Part shown: positions 29,208 through 38,157 of the stretch, in pieces
Numbering within the stretch: the first letter of the stretch is position 1
Layout of the letters: the number at the start of each line of letters is the position of its first letter
Assembly (NCBI RefSeq): GCF_004378855.1
Contig: NZ_RYYL01000001.1
Span: 124,001-188,000, forward strand
Direction: 5' to 3'
Source of the DNA: Campylobacter sp. US33a
Lineage (GTDB): Bacteria; Campylobacterota; Campylobacteria; Campylobacterales; Campylobacteraceae
Length of the DNA: 64,000 bases
Position numbers and translations under genes: made by a program
The notes under the pieces: model-generated
Databases searched by the model: none
Seen by the model: the letters and a program-made list of their open reading frames with translations, nothing else
What the model was told of the DNA's origin: nothing

Positions 29208-29829
29208 ACTCGATCTTAGCCTTTATCTTGTGGCAAGTCGTGGTAAAAAAAGCGATGAGCTTTTTTTAAATACACTTGAAGAAGCGATAAAAGGCGGAGT
29301 TAGCATTATCCAACTTCGCGAAAAAGAATTAAACTCAAGGGAATTTTATCAGCTTGGCTTAAAAGTGCAAAAGCTTTGTAAATTTTATAAAATTCCATTT
29401 TTAATCAACGATAGAGTCGATATCGCCTTAGCTTTGAATGCTGATGGGGTGCATTTAGGACAAGAAGATTTGCAAATTTGCATCGCTAGAAAGCTTTTAG
29501 GGGAAGAAAAAATTATAGGTTTAAGCCTTAAAAAATTAGAGCAATTAAACTACATACAAGGGGCGAATTATTTAGGTTGTGGTGCGATTAAAACCACTCC
29601 AACCAAAGAAAGTTCGCTAATAAGTCTTGAAATTTTAAGCCAAATTTGTGAAAAAAGTCCCATTGGCGTAGTGGCAATTGGTGGGATTGATAAAGAAGTG
29701 ATTAAAGAGCTAAAAGGCATTAAAATAAGCGGTGTTGCGGTCGTTCGTGCGATAATGGATGCTAAAAATACTTTTTTAGCGGCCAAAGAATTAAAACAAA
29801 AAATCGATGAAAATTTATCTCTTAAATGA
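29197..29829 (+). CDS. thiE: ThiE, thiamin-phosphate synthase
   Basis: A 210-residue TIM-barrel enzyme that joins HMP-PP and thiazole phosphate. It has SIIQLREKELNSREF, FLINDRVDIALALNADGVHLGQED, the LGCGAIKTTPTKES loop and VVAIGGIDKEVI. It overlaps thiD by 11 nt and hemD by 23 nt. The thiazole-branch genes and a TPP riboswitch are not in the window. Confidence 0.95.
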   Translation: MKNELDLSLYLVASRGKKSDELFLNTLEEAIKGGVSIIQLREKELNSREFYQLGLKVQKLCKFYKIPFLINDRVDIALALNADGVHLGQEDLQICIARKLLGEEKIIGLSLKKLEQLNYIQGANYLGCGAIKTTPTKESSLISLEILSQICEKSPIGVVAIGGIDKEVIKELKGIKISGVAVVRAIMDAKNTFLAAKELKQKIDENLSLK

Positions 29830-30448
29830 AACTCCTTTTGAAGGTGTAGAAAATCTGATTTTAAATGAAATTAAATTTTATGATTTTAGCGTGAATTTGA
29901 GTGAATTTGACGCCTTGATATGTACTTCTAAAAATGCTTTGAAAGCTTTAGAAAAAGCTAAAATTATTTTAAATTTAAATATTAATTTATACGCAGTAGG
30001 GCAAAGCACAGCTGAATTCGCTAAAAGTCTAGGTTTTAAAAATATTAAAATTCCTAAAGCTGCTTATGGTAAGAATCTTTTTAATGAATTTAAAGAGGAG
30101 CTAAAAAATCAAAAATGTCTTTATCTAAGAGCTAAAAATATTGCTTCTACTTTAAATTTAGATCTTAAAAATTATGGTATTAATTTAAGCGAAATCATTG
30201 TTTATGAAAATATTTTTAAAAAAAGCGAAAAAAAACTAGAGCAACCGGCAGTTTTTATTTTTACTTCACCTTTGGGTGTGGAAAATTTTTTGCAAAATTA
30301 TTCTTTAAGCAATGAAGATAAAATCATCGCAATAGGACAAAGCACAGCCAAAAAACTTTCAAATTTTAAAAATATTTACATTTGTGAAAAGCAAGATTTG
30401 AAAACTTGTGTGAATTTAGCAAAAAAACTTACTCAAAATTCTTATTAA
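29807..30448 (+). CDS. hemD: HemD, uroporphyrinogen-III synthase
   Basis: A 213-residue protein of HemD length and two-lobed layout: FDALICTSKNALKALEKA and YAVGQSTAEFAKSLGF in the first half, then FTSPLGVENFLQNYSLSN and IIAIGQSTAKKLSNF in the second. It closes the linear tetrapyrrole to uroporphyrinogen III in heme synthesis. It is the last gene of the yajC run and starts inside thiE. Sequence conservation in this family is low, so the call rests on these paired motifs and on length. Confidence 0.85.
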   Translation: MKIYLLNETPFEGVENLILNEIKFYDFSVNLSEFDALICTSKNALKALEKAKIILNLNINLYAVGQSTAEFAKSLGFKNIKIPKAAYGKNLFNEFKEELKNQKCLYLRAKNIASTLNLDLKNYGINLSEIIVYENIFKKSEKKLEQPAVFIFTSPLGVENFLQNYSLSNEDKIIAIGQSTAKKLSNFKNIYICEKQDLKTCVNLAKKLTQNSY

Positions 30449-30492
30449 AGACTTATTTTATCATATTTAGATATTTTTTATTTTTTCAGAGT

Positions 30493-30529
30493 TATAATTT
30501 AGTTAACATATTCTTAATTTTGAAAGGAG
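30493..30529 (+). promoter_or_regulatory. Promoter -10 box and ribosome binding site of the chemoreceptor gene
   Basis: TATAAT at 30493-30498 and AAAGGAG at 30523-30529, 6 nt before the ATG. The upstream stretch is T-rich. No sigma54 or sigma28 pattern is visible, so transcription looks sigma70-driven and separate from hemD. Confidence 0.6.
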
Positions 30530-30535
30530 TTTTTA

Positions 30536-32536
30536 ATGCCTAAGGCTTTAAAAAATATTTTTTACAAAATGGGTTTGGTTAACGGGCTTACTTTGGTTAT
30601 TAGTTTACTAATTACCTTAATTTTGTTGATAACTATTGCATTTAGTTATTTTGAGTCAAAAGAAAATGTTTACAAACTTTTGGTGGCAAATCAAGAGCGT
30701 TCGGTCAACAGTGTTTCAAATTCATTTAATCGTTACACTTTGGAAAGAAAAAATGCTTTAAATGTTCTTGCTAAAGGTTTAAAGGATTTTCATTATACTC
30801 AAGAAAATATAGATAAAGTTTACGGATTACTTAAAAATACTCAAGAAAGTTTTAAATTTGAGCTTACTTATGTGGGTTTTGAAGATAGTGGTTTGATGCT
30901 AAGATCAAATAAAAACCATCAAAGTCCACAAACTAGTGATTATGATCCAAGAAAAAGATCTTGGTATATAGAAGCAAAAAATGCTGGAGTTTTAATAGTT
31001 ACAGAGCCTTATAAATCAGTTTCTAGTGGTAAAATCACCGTTACTTATGCTTTGCCACTTTATGAAAATGGACGATTTATCGGTGTTGTGGCTTCAGATT
31101 ATGATATGCAACAATTTTCTAATGATGTTTTGGCCTATGGTAAAACTCCACAAAGCTACACTCAGGTTTTAACAGATGAAGGTGTAATTATTTTCAGCGA
31201 AGATCCTGCAAAACTTTTAGGTTCAACAGAGCTTAGCAAAGCAATAGCAAAACAATATTTACAAAATAATCAAATGAAAGCAAGACCGGCTCACACGCCT
31301 TTACTTGTTAATGTTGGTACTCCTAAGGCTGTGGTTTGTGATAGATCTTCAAATGCAAAATATAGCATTTGTAATATTGCCGAGGAGGCTGTTTATACTG
31401 ATGCGATTAATGCTATTTTAGTAAAACAAATTTTAATAGGTATAGTGGCAATTATCGTGGCATTTATTTTAATGCGTTTTGTTATTATTGCGAATTTAAA
31501 ACCAATTAAGGCGATTTCTAAAGGTCTTGATTCTTTTTTTGATTATCTTAATCATAAGATCGAAAAGCCTGTGCTTATTGATTGTCAAAGTAAAAATGAA
31601 TTTGGTCATATGGCACTAGAAATTAATGAAAATATTCATTCTATCCAAAAATCGCTTGCAAAAGATATTAGCACCGTGCGTCAAATTTCTAGCATAGGCA
31701 GAAATATAGAATCAGGAAATTTAAATTTAAGAATTAGTGAAAATCCTATTAACCCACAATTACAAGAATTAAAAGAAGTTTTAAACTCTATGTTTGAAAT
31801 TTTAGAAACTCGCATAGGAACAAATATCAATGAAATTCAAAGAGTTTTTGATAGCTATAAAGAGCTTGATTTTACGACAAACATTGCACAAGCTAAGGGC
31901 GAAGTAGAAAAAGTATCCAATATCTTAGGTGAGGAAATTCGAAAAATGCTTCATGCGTCTTTAAGTCGTGGAGAAGATCTTAAAAATAAAGCTGGTATTT
32001 TAAAAGAAAACATGGAGCAAGTATCGCAAAGAACAGATAATCAAGTCAGCTCCATCCAAGAAAGTGTCGCAGCAGTTAATCAAATGAATGCATCAATGAA
32101 TTCAGTTGCAGGACGCACTGAAGAAGTTGTTAAACAAAGCGATGATATTAGAGAAGTAACTAATGTTATTAGAGATATAGCTGATCAAATCAATCTTTTG
32201 GCATTAAATGCTGCTATAGAAGCTGCAAGGGCTGGTGAGCATGGAAGAGGTTTTGCTGTTGTTGCAGATGAGGTTAGAAATTTGGCTGAAAGAACGCAAA
32301 AATCACTTGAAGAAATTGAAGCTAATGTAAATGTTTTACTTCAGTCTATCAACGAAATGAATGAAAGTATAAAAGAGCAAGCACAAGGTATTGATCAGAT
32401 TAATAACTCTATCACAGAAATTGATCATATTATGCAGCAAAATACAGATTTTGTAAAAACCACTCATTTGGTTGCTAATGAAATCGATATTATGGCAAAT
32501 ACCATAGTCAGTGATGTTAAACGCAAAAAATTCTAA
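30536..32536 (+). CDS. Methyl-accepting chemotaxis receptor with a dCache amino-acid-binding domain
   Basis: A 666-residue group-A-like Tlp receptor. TM1 is about 18-40, the periplasmic dCache domain about 41-295, TM2 about 297-318, then a HAMP-like linker and a signalling domain whose hairpin tip reads [19 protein letters not shown]. The dCache pocket carries Y136, R141, W143, Y144, Y159 and D188. This is the spacing of the amino-acid-receptor motif (Y121, R126, W128, Y129, Y144, D173 in PctA, from memory). It therefore probably senses amino acids. There is no C-terminal CheR/CheB pentapeptide. It has its own promoter and terminator. Confidence 0.92.
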   Translation: MPKALKNIFYKMGLVNGLTLVISLLITLILLITIAFSYFESKENVYKLLVANQERSVNSVSNSFNRYTLERKNALNVLAKGLKDFHYTQENIDKVYGLLKNTQESFKFELTYVGFEDSGLMLRSNKNHQSPQTSDYDPRKRSWYIEAKNAGVLIVTEPYKSVSSGKITVTYALPLYENGRFIGVVASDYDMQQFSNDVLAYGKTPQSYTQVLTDEGVIIFSEDPAKLLGSTELSKAIAKQYLQNNQMKARPAHTPLLVNVGTPKAVVCDRSSNAKYSICNIAEEAVYTDAINAILVKQILIGIVAIIVAFILMRFVIIANLKPIKAISKGLDSFFDYLNHKIEKPVLIDCQSKNEFGHMALEINENIHSIQKSLAKDISTVRQISSIGRNIESGNLNLRISENPINPQLQELKEVLNSMFEILETRIGTNINEIQRVFDSYKELDFTTNIAQAKGEVEKVSNILGEEIRKMLHASLSRGEDLKNKAGILKENMEQVSQRTDNQVSSIQESVAAVNQMNASMNSVAGRTEEVVKQSDDIREVTNVIRDIADQINLLALNAAIEAARAGEHGRGFAVVADEVRNLAERTQKSLEEIEANVNVLLQSINEMNESIKEQAQGIDQINNSITEIDHIMQQNTDFVKTTHLVANEIDIMANTIVSDVKRKKF

Positions 32537-32570
32537 AAATCAAGGCTAGTTTTTTGCCTTGATTTTTCAT
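32537..32570 (+). terminator. Rho-independent terminator of the chemoreceptor gene
   Basis: AAATCAAGGC (32537-32546) pairs perfectly with GCCTTGATTT (32556-32565), loop TAGTTTTTT, followed by TT. It begins directly after the stop codon. Confidence 0.85.
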
Positions 32571-32608
32571 CTTCTAAGTGCTATAATCGCCTATTTTAAA
32601 GGAGCTTT

Positions 32609-33025
32609 ATGGCACAAGTTAAATTGAATTCAAAAATCGCTTGGATTTTAGTTATCATTGGTGGCATTGTGGAGTGCTTTTGGGTAAGTGGTTTGAAATA
32701 CGCTGACAATTTCACGCTTTATATATTTACAGGTATTGGAATTTTAATTTCTTTTTGCTGTGCCATTATTGCGATGAAACACATTGAAGTTAGCGTAGCT
32801 TATGCTGTTTTTGTGGGCATTGGTACGAGTGGCGTTGTGTTATCTGAAATGCTTATTTTCAATGAAAATTTTTCTTTGCTAAAAATCTCCTTAATCGCCC
32901 TTTTGCTTTTAAGTGTCATTGGCTTAAAATTCGTCAGTAAGGAAAATGATGAAAATACCGTTAATGAACTCGCGCAAAATTTAGGGCTTGATGAGCTTGA
33001 TGAGGGTTTGCAAAAATTAAACTAA
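32609..33025 (+). CDS. SMR-family transporter, larger subunit of a pair
   Basis: A 138-residue protein with four hydrophobic helices and a charged C-terminal extension of about 25 residues. The membrane-embedded essential glutamate is visible in IGGIVECFWVSGLKYA, with VAYAVFVGIGTSG in helix 3. It forms a pair with the next gene (8 nt apart), as in heterodimeric SMR systems (EbrAB-like, YkkCD-like). Substrate could be guanidinium-like or quaternary ammonium compounds; this cannot be told from sequence. TATAAT at 32582-32587 and AAAGGAG at 32598-32604 give it its own promoter. Confidence 0.85.
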   Translation: MAQVKLNSKIAWILVIIGGIVECFWVSGLKYADNFTLYIFTGIGILISFCCAIIAMKHIEVSVAYAVFVGIGTSGVVLSEMLIFNENFSLLKISLIALLLLSVIGLKFVSKENDENTVNELAQNLGLDELDEGLQKLN

Positions 33026-33033
33026 GGCATTAG

Positions 33034-33348
33034 ATGAGTTGGATATTTTTACTTTTGGCAGGTTGTATGGAAATTTTTGGCGTTATTGCGATGAAAAAAT
33101 TTGTAAGTACAAATAGAAAGATTTTTTTACTTGCCATTATCATGCTGTTTATGTGTAGTTTTGGTTTTTTGTCTTTAGCAATGCAAGGTATTTCTATGGG
33201 TGTTGCTTATGCGATTTGGACGGGTATTGGCGCTGGAGGTGGAGTTATTGTTGGAGTGGTGTTTTTTAAGGAAAATAAGAATTTTCTTAAACTCTTTTTT
33301 ATTGCGCTGATTTTATTGTGCAGTGTAGGTTTAAAACTTGTTTCTTGA
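33034..33348 (+). CDS. SMR-family transporter, smaller subunit of a pair
   Basis: A 104-residue four-helix protein with the essential Glu in [16 protein letters not shown] and helix-3 motif [18 protein letters not shown]. Length is that of a minimal SMR protein. It follows its partner by 8 nt and is followed at 11 nt by bioD. Confidence 0.87.
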   Translation: MSWIFLLLAGCMEIFGVIAMKKFVSTNRKIFLLAIIMLFMCSFGFLSLAMQGISMGVAYAIWTGIGAGGGVIVGVVFFKENKNFLKLFFIALILLCSVGLKLVS

Positions 33349-33359
33349 AAGTTAAAGCT

Positions 33360-33959
33360 ATGAAAATTTATATAAGTGGTATACATACAGATGCAGGCAA
33401 AACACATTGTAGTGCGGCACTTTGTGCGAATTTTGGTTTTGATTATTTTAAACTGATACAAGCAGGCGAGCCAACGGACAGTGATTTTATACGCAAACTT
33501 TGTCCTAAAACGCGTATTTTTAAAGAAGGAATGCTTTTAAAAACTCCTGCCTCTCCTCATCTTGGTAGAAAAAAAGAAAATTTAAACTATAAAGCCTTTG
33601 ATATAGCATTGCCAAAGAGTGAACATTTGCTTATAGAAAGTGCGGGTGGACTTTTTACTCCTTTAGATGATGAAAAAACAGTGATTGATTATATGGCGCG
33701 CTTTAAGCATCCTACTTTTTTAGTAGCAAAATACTATCTTGGAAGCATCAATCATATTTTACTTAGCATCGAAGCTTTAAAACAAAGAAATATTGAAATT
33801 CTAGCCCTTGTAATGATGGGCGAAAAAGATCTTTTGCAAGATGAATTCATACAAAATTACACCAAAGTTAAGATAACAAATTTACCCTTTTTTACTGCTC
33901 AAAATTTACTTGCTCAAAGCAAAATTTTTAAAGAGGAAGTGGAAAAGATACTGACTTAA
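33360..33959 (+). CDS. bioD: BioD, dethiobiotin synthetase
   Basis: A 199-residue P-loop enzyme that closes the ureido ring of dethiobiotin. It starts [16 protein letters not shown] with the P-loop [15 protein letters not shown]; the Mg/ATP segment [11 protein letters not shown] is near residue 90. The ATG at 33360 is chosen because this is the conserved N terminus; the frame is open a further 14 codons into the SMR gene. bioF-bioG-bioC lie 23 kb away; bioA and bioB are not in the window. Confidence 0.9.
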   Translation: MKIYISGIHTDAGKTHCSAALCANFGFDYFKLIQAGEPTDSDFIRKLCPKTRIFKEGMLLKTPASPHLGRKKENLNYKAFDIALPKSEHLLIESAGGLFTPLDDEKTVIDYMARFKHPTFLVAKYYLGSINHILLSIEALKQRNIEILALVMMGEKDLLQDEFIQNYTKVKITNLPFFTAQNLLAQSKIFKEEVEKILT

Positions 33960-34112
33960 TTTAAGCTTTATATTTAAAATATTCTTATTTGGCAATTTAA
34001 GTTAATACTTCATGGTTTTTATTTTTAATACACTTAATACTTTATGTAAATTTTTGCTAGAATACAATTTCATTGCTATATTGCATATCAAAAATATTTT
34101 CAAGGAGTTAAA

Positions 34113-34868
34113 ATGCAAAATTTTTTTAAAGGATTAGGGATAGGGCTTTTGTGTTTGTTGTTTTTTGTTGCGGGCGTGATTTTTAATGTGCAGTTTTTAA
34201 AAACAAAAGATGATAAACTTATACTTCAAAGACAGATTGAAGTTTCAAATAAATTAAGTCCTAGTACTTTCAAAGCTATTTTAAATTTAAATGCGAGTGA
34301 AATTTTAAGTCAAAAAAGTGTACTTGAAAATGAAGATAAAGCAAGTATTTCTCAAACTTTCAAAGAACTTTTAGAAAGAGCACAAAAAGATAAAATTTGC
34401 GTAGGTGGGGCTTACAGCATAGAGCCAACTTTTTTGTATAAAGAGGGTTTGCAAATTCCTAAAGGGCAAAGACTTAATGCGAGTTTTGAATGTGAATTTA
34501 GTAAGGATAAACTTGAAATTTATAATGCTTTCATTAATGATGTAGATAAAATTTTACAAAATAATACTTTAATAAGAATGTCTATACCAGCTTTGCAAGC
34601 AAGTTTTGCTAAGGAAGAATTGGATAAAAATCAAGAAGTATTATATAATGAAGCTTTAAAAAAGGCTTTAACTTATGAAAAATATTATTCAACTAATTTG
34701 CAAAAAAGATGTGCTTTGCAGGCTTTAAATCTTAATGCAAACACAGGTTTGAGGCCTTATGCAATAAAAAGTGCAGAAGTAGGCAATGATAACTTTGGGG
34801 CGAGTTTACCACTTGTAAAAGAAGAGGAACAAAGTCTAAGAGTGAATTTAACTTTTGTTTGTGAATAG
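34113..34868 (+). CDS. Exported/anchored protein, possibly SIMPL (DUF541)-like
   Basis: A 251-residue protein with an N-terminal membrane helix (GLGIGLLCLLFFVAGVIFNV). The rest has alternating strands and helices with YSIEPTFLYKEG, LNASFECEF and a helix KEELDKNQEVLYNEALKKALTYEKYY, a layout seen in SIMPL-domain proteins. This match is by eye. It stands alone, with TAGAAT at 34058-34063, an AAGGAG ribosome binding site, and a terminator after it. Confidence 0.45.
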   Translation: MQNFFKGLGIGLLCLLFFVAGVIFNVQFLKTKDDKLILQRQIEVSNKLSPSTFKAILNLNASEILSQKSVLENEDKASISQTFKELLERAQKDKICVGGAYSIEPTFLYKEGLQIPKGQRLNASFECEFSKDKLEIYNAFINDVDKILQNNTLIRMSIPALQASFAKEELDKNQEVLYNEALKKALTYEKYYSTNLQKRCALQALNLNANTGLRPYAIKSAEVGNDNFGASLPLVKEEEQSLRVNLTFVCE

Positions 34869-34876
34869 TTTTTAAT

Positions 34877-34915
34877 AGCTTTTGTCTTTGAAATGATTTA
34901 GACAAAGGCTTTTTG
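34877..34915 (+). terminator. Rho-independent terminator after the SIMPL-like gene
   Basis: AGCTTTTGTCT (34877-34887) pairs with AGACAAAGGCT (34900-34910) with one G-U pair, followed by a T run. Confidence 0.85.
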
Positions 34916-35395
34916 CTATTTAAAAATAAATTTTTATTAATAAAATACTTATAATAATTAAAAATGTTTAATTATGAAAATTCTAACTAAAATCATCATA
35001 AATGCAATCATTTAAAATAAATTTATTTTGCTAAAAAATTAAATGTTTTGTTTTTGAATGTTATTTTGCAATGAAAAATTACATAAAAATCAATAAGCCT
35101 TATGCGATAAAACTTTGATCGAGTGAGATTATAGAAGATTTGTAGGCTTTTAGATTTATTTTAATGATAATAGTATGTAATGGAATTTTGCGAATTTGAT
35201 AGCGAGTGGCTTTTGTAAATTTATCTTGCTAATAAATGGAAGTACAAATTTGCAAAATTAATATTTTGCTTGATGAAAGCATATAAAAATATATTATTTA
35301 AAGCGTTAAATTAAAATTTTTTACAAAAAATTTCCAAGCTTTAATAATTAGTTGATTTGTTTAGAGTAAAATTTATCTTATGAGATTTCTTCATT
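34916..35395. other. AT-rich stretch with no recognisable gene
   Basis: About 480 bases without a convincing reading frame, RNA or repeat on either strand. It is unusually long for this compact genome. It may hold the decayed remains of a gene or an undetected small RNA; nothing supports either directly. Confidence 0.5.
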
Positions 35396-35426
35396 AAACT
35401 TAAAAACTTCAAATGTTTTTAAGTTT
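35396..35426 (+). promoter_or_regulatory. Perfect hairpin/palindrome just upstream of the tRNA cluster
   Basis: AAACTTAAAAAC (35396-35407) and GTTTTTAAGTTT (35415-35426) form a 12-bp stem with a 7-nt loop. TGATAAAAT (-10-like) starts at 35431 and tRNA-Gly at 35454, so the palindrome lies in the -35 region of the tRNA promoter. It could be an operator, a terminator remnant or chance. Confidence 0.4.
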
Positions 35427-35453
35427 AGTTTGATAAAATTATGATTTTTAAAC

Positions 35454-35528
35454 GCGGGAATAGCTCAGGGGTAGAGCACAACCTTGCCAAGGTTGGGGTC
35501 GCGAGTTCGAATCTCGTTTCCCGCTCCA
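35454..35528 (+). tRNA. tRNA-Gly (anticodon GCC)
   Basis: A full cloverleaf: acceptor GCGGGAA with TTCCCGC, anticodon loop TTGCCAA in the stem AACCT/AGGTT, T-arm GCGAGTTCGAATCTCGT, encoded CCA. It is the first of four tightly spaced tRNAs. Confidence 0.97.
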
Positions 35529-35534
35529 ACACCT

Positions 35535-35623
35535 GCCCGGGTGGTGGAATTGGTAGACACAAGGGACTTAAAATCCCTCGGAATTTTTCTTCCGTGCCGG
35601 TTCAAGTCCGGCCTCGGGCACCA
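35535..35623 (+). tRNA. tRNA-Leu (anticodon TAA)
   Basis: A class II tRNA with long variable arm. Acceptor GCCCGGG with CTCGGGC (minor mismatch at the stem end), anticodon stem GGGACTTAAAATCCC, T-arm GCCGGTTCAAGTCCGGC, encoded CCA. Confidence 0.96.
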
Positions 35624-35639
35624 TATTGGTGAAACTCAA

Positions 35640-35713
35640 GGCGACATAGCCAAGCGGTAAGGCATGGGCCTGCAAAGCCTTGATCTCCGGTTCGAATCCG
35701 GATGTCGCCTCCA
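35640..35713 (+). tRNA. tRNA-Cys (anticodon GCA)
   Basis: Acceptor GGCGACA with TGTCGCC, anticodon loop CTGCAAA in the stem, T-arm TCCGGTTCGAATCCGGA, encoded CCA. Confidence 0.96.
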
Positions 35714-35741
35714 ATGCGATAAAATTTCAAATCTTACTTTT

Positions 35742-35829
35742 CGGGAGATGGCTGAGTGGTCGAAAGCGGCGGTCTTGAAAACCGTTGAGGGTCACACCTC
35801 CAGGGGTTCGAATCCCTTTCTCCCGGCCA
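35742..35829 (+). tRNA. tRNA-Ser (anticodon TGA)
   Basis: A class II tRNA: acceptor CGGGAGA with TCTCCCG, anticodon stem-loop CGGTCTTGAAAACCG, variable arm TGAGGGTCACACCTCCA, T-arm GGGGTTCGAATCCCT, encoded CCA. Confidence 0.96.
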
Positions 35830-36070
35830 CTTCTTTTAATCGATTTAATATCTTATCTTAAAAATATCAAGTTTTTACATTTTTAAATTATTTTTTAATA
35901 TGGTAAATTCTTATTTGAATTAAAATTCTGTAAATATTGAGATAATTTTTATCTTTAAAATTAAAAAAATATAAAAGTATTATATAATATAAATATTTTT
36001 AATGAATTTATTTATAATTAATTTATAAGTTATATAATTTTTTTGAATTTCAATTTGATAGGGGGAAAAC

Positions 36071-36694
36071 ATGAATTCACGAAGACAGTTTTTAAAACAA
36101 GCATTTTTGTTAGGTGCTTTGGCGTATTATCCGCAATTAAGTATGGCGGAAGTAGAAGCTAAAAAGAGTTTGATTGTGTATTATAGTAGAACTTTAAACA
36201 CTCATATTTTGGCTAAATATTTACAAAGTATTACTAAATCAGATATGATGCGTTTGCAAACTACTTATCATTATCCTAGTAATTTTGAAGCAATGCTTGA
36301 AATTGCTAAACAAGAAAGAGAGGAAAATTTCAAACCAGAACTCCTAAATGCGGAACTTAATTTTGATGATTATGATATGATATTTTTAGGAACACCTATT
36401 TGGTCAGGCGGAATTGCTTCTCCTGTACGAACTTTTTTAAGTCAGTATGATTTTAGCTCTAAGATTATTGCTCCATTTTGCACTCAAGTAAAAGATAGTA
36501 TCGAGGGTTGTATTGATGATATAAGAAAAATTGCTCCTAATGCACAAATTTTAAAAGGAATTGATATACATGCAGCTTTTGAAAAAGATGACGGGTATTT
36601 GAAAGATAAAAATAGAATTTATCTAGCCAGTGAAGCAAGCTATCTTACTTTTGCAGATAAGCAAGAAATCAACTTGTGGCTTAAGAAAATGTAA
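36071..36694 (+). CDS. Tat-exported flavodoxin-like protein
   Basis: A 207-residue protein. The N terminus NSRRQFLKQAFLLGALAYY is a twin-arginine signal (SRRQFLK), followed by AMA-like cleavage near SMAEVEA. The mature part is flavodoxin-like: LIVYYSRTLNTHILAKYL (phosphate-binding loop, Y-S-R-T-x-N-T), YDMIFLGTPIWSGGIASPVR and a third loop FCTQVKDSIEG. This suggests an FMN protein exported folded to the periplasm, unlike classic cytoplasmic flavodoxin; the redox partner is unknown. It has a GGGGG ribosome binding site and a long AT-rich leader (35830-36070). Confidence 0.8.
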   Translation: MNSRRQFLKQAFLLGALAYYPQLSMAEVEAKKSLIVYYSRTLNTHILAKYLQSITKSDMMRLQTTYHYPSNFEAMLEIAKQEREENFKPELLNAELNFDDYDMIFLGTPIWSGGIASPVRTFLSQYDFSSKIIAPFCTQVKDSIEGCIDDIRKIAPNAQILKGIDIHAAFEKDDGYLKDKNRIYLASEASYLTFADKQEINLWLKKM

Positions 36695-36699
36695 GAGAA

Positions 36700-36726
36700 A
36701 ACTCTGCTAATTGCAGAGTTATTCTT
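36700..36726. terminator. Terminator between the flavodoxin-like and corC-like genes
   Basis: AACTCTGC (36700-36707) pairs with GCAGAGTT (36713-36720) around TAATT. It lies between two convergent genes and overlaps the end of the minus-strand one. The T run is short on the plus strand. Confidence 0.65.
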
Positions 36727-38062
36727 GATTTTGGGAGGTTTTTTTAACAACTTTAACGCGTTCTATAGAATTTCCATTCATTTTTTTAACTTCGTAATAA
36801 CAAAGATCATCTTCGATGCGATCGCCCACAATAGGTAAGCGACCCAAAAGATTAAACACATAGCCACCAATGGTAACTTGTTCAAGATTTTCATCGTAGC
36901 TAATAAGTAATAATTCTTCCACGCTTTCTATGGTACATCTTCCTTGAAATTCGTAGATATTGTCGGCTAATTTTTTATAATTATCCATAGCATCATCGTG
37001 TTCATCCTTGATATCACCGACAATTTCTTCCATAATATCTTCCATGGTTAAAATTCCAGCTGTTCCGCCATACTCATCGATCACTAAAGCGGTGTGAATG
37101 CGTTCTTTATTCATCCTTACTAAAACTTTTGAAATGCTGATATTTTCAGGCACTAATATCATATTTCTTACAAAATCATCCAAATTTTTCTTGTGTTCGC
37201 TTAATTCATTTTGTATCAAATCTCTAATGTGAATCATCCCCAAAATATTATCTTTTGAAGCATCGATATAAGGAAATCTTGTGTGTTTATACTCGCAAAC
37301 GATTTTCATATTTTCTTCATAACTTTTTTGTTTATTAAGACATATCATATCTTTGCGTGGTGTCATCACTTCTTTTGCGACTGTATCGGAAAAATCAACA
37401 GCGTTGCGTATGATTTCAGTTTCAAACTCGTCTAAAACTCCACCTTTTTGACTTTCGCTTGCGATGATTTTAATCTCTTCTTCTGAGTGAGTTAATTCGC
37501 TTTCTTTAGCAGGTTTTATACCTATGATTTTTAATGAGATGGCGGCTAAAAAATCAAAGGTTTTAATGAAAGGCAAGAAAAGAAGCCAAAACCAATGAAG
37601 TGGTCTTGCTATCCAAAGCACAGCCTTATCTGCAATGGCTATGGCAATGCTTTTTGGGACAAGCTCGCCTAAAACAACATGCAAGAGTGTGATGATAGTA
37701 AAAGCAATCACAAAAGCTACAGTATGAATGAGTGTGTTAGGTAAATTCATACCAGAAAATAAATGTTCCAATACTTTAGCAATAGCGGGCTCGCCTATCC
37801 AGCCAAGTGCTAGAGAGCTTAAAGTAATGCCTAATTGACAAGCGCTAAGATAAGTATCAAGTTTTGAAGAAACCTCTAAAGCTTTTTTGGCGTTGCGTTT
37901 TTTTTCCTTTACAAGTTCTTCAAGTTTAGAACGACGCACTTTGACAATGCTAAATTCAGATAAAACGAAAAAGCCATTTAAAAGCACTAAAAGCAGTGCA
38001 ACAAGAATCATGAAAGTAGAATAGCCAACATCAATGGTAGCAACAGTTTGACTGGGGTCCAA
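36719..38062 (-). CDS. CNNM/CorC-type membrane protein (HlyC/CorC family)
   Basis: A 447-residue protein: an N-terminal DUF21/CNNM membrane domain with four hydrophobic segments (about 12-190; LSEFSIVKVRRSKLEEL, YLSACQLGITLSSLALGWIGEPAI), two CBS domains (about 210-340; EVMTPRKDMICL, ALVIDEYGGTAGILTMEDI), and a C-terminal CorC_HlyC domain (QGRCTIESVEELL, VTIGGYVFNLLGRLPIVGD). Such proteins act in Mg2+/metal efflux or homeostasis. The old hemolysin label is misleading. Confidence 0.9.
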   Translation of the reverse strand: MDPSQTVATIDVGYSTFMILVALLLVLLNGFFVLSEFSIVKVRRSKLEELVKEKKRNAKKALEVSSKLDTYLSACQLGITLSSLALGWIGEPAIAKVLEHLFSGMNLPNTLIHTVAFVIAFTIITLLHVVLGELVPKSIAIAIADKAVLWIARPLHWFWLLFLPFIKTFDFLAAISLKIIGIKPAKESELTHSEEEIKIIASESQKGGVLDEFETEIIRNAVDFSDTVAKEVMTPRKDMICLNKQKSYEENMKIVCEYKHTRFPYIDASKDNILGMIHIRDLIQNELSEHKKNLDDFVRNMILVPENISISKVLVRMNKERIHTALVIDEYGGTAGILTMEDIMEEIVGDIKDEHDDAMDNYKKLADNIYEFQGRCTIESVEELLLISYDENLEQVTIGGYVFNLLGRLPIVGDRIEDDLCYYEVKKMNGNSIERVKVVKKTSQNQE

Positions 38063-38157
38063 TGAAACTCCTTAGAATAAAATTTTAAAATTATATCCAA
38101 TTTAAAGCATAATTTTAGCTTAAAATTTATAATCTTAAGAAATTATATAGATTTAAA

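Noticed and set aside
32566-32608. Guanidine riboswitch before the SMR pair
   Set aside because: Only a terminator, a -10 box and a ribosome binding site fit in the 72-nt gap; no riboswitch core is visible.
35441-35861. Short plus-strand open frames over the tRNA cluster
   Set aside because: They are read straight through clear tRNA genes (Gly, Leu, Cys, Ser); the RNA structures explain the sequence.
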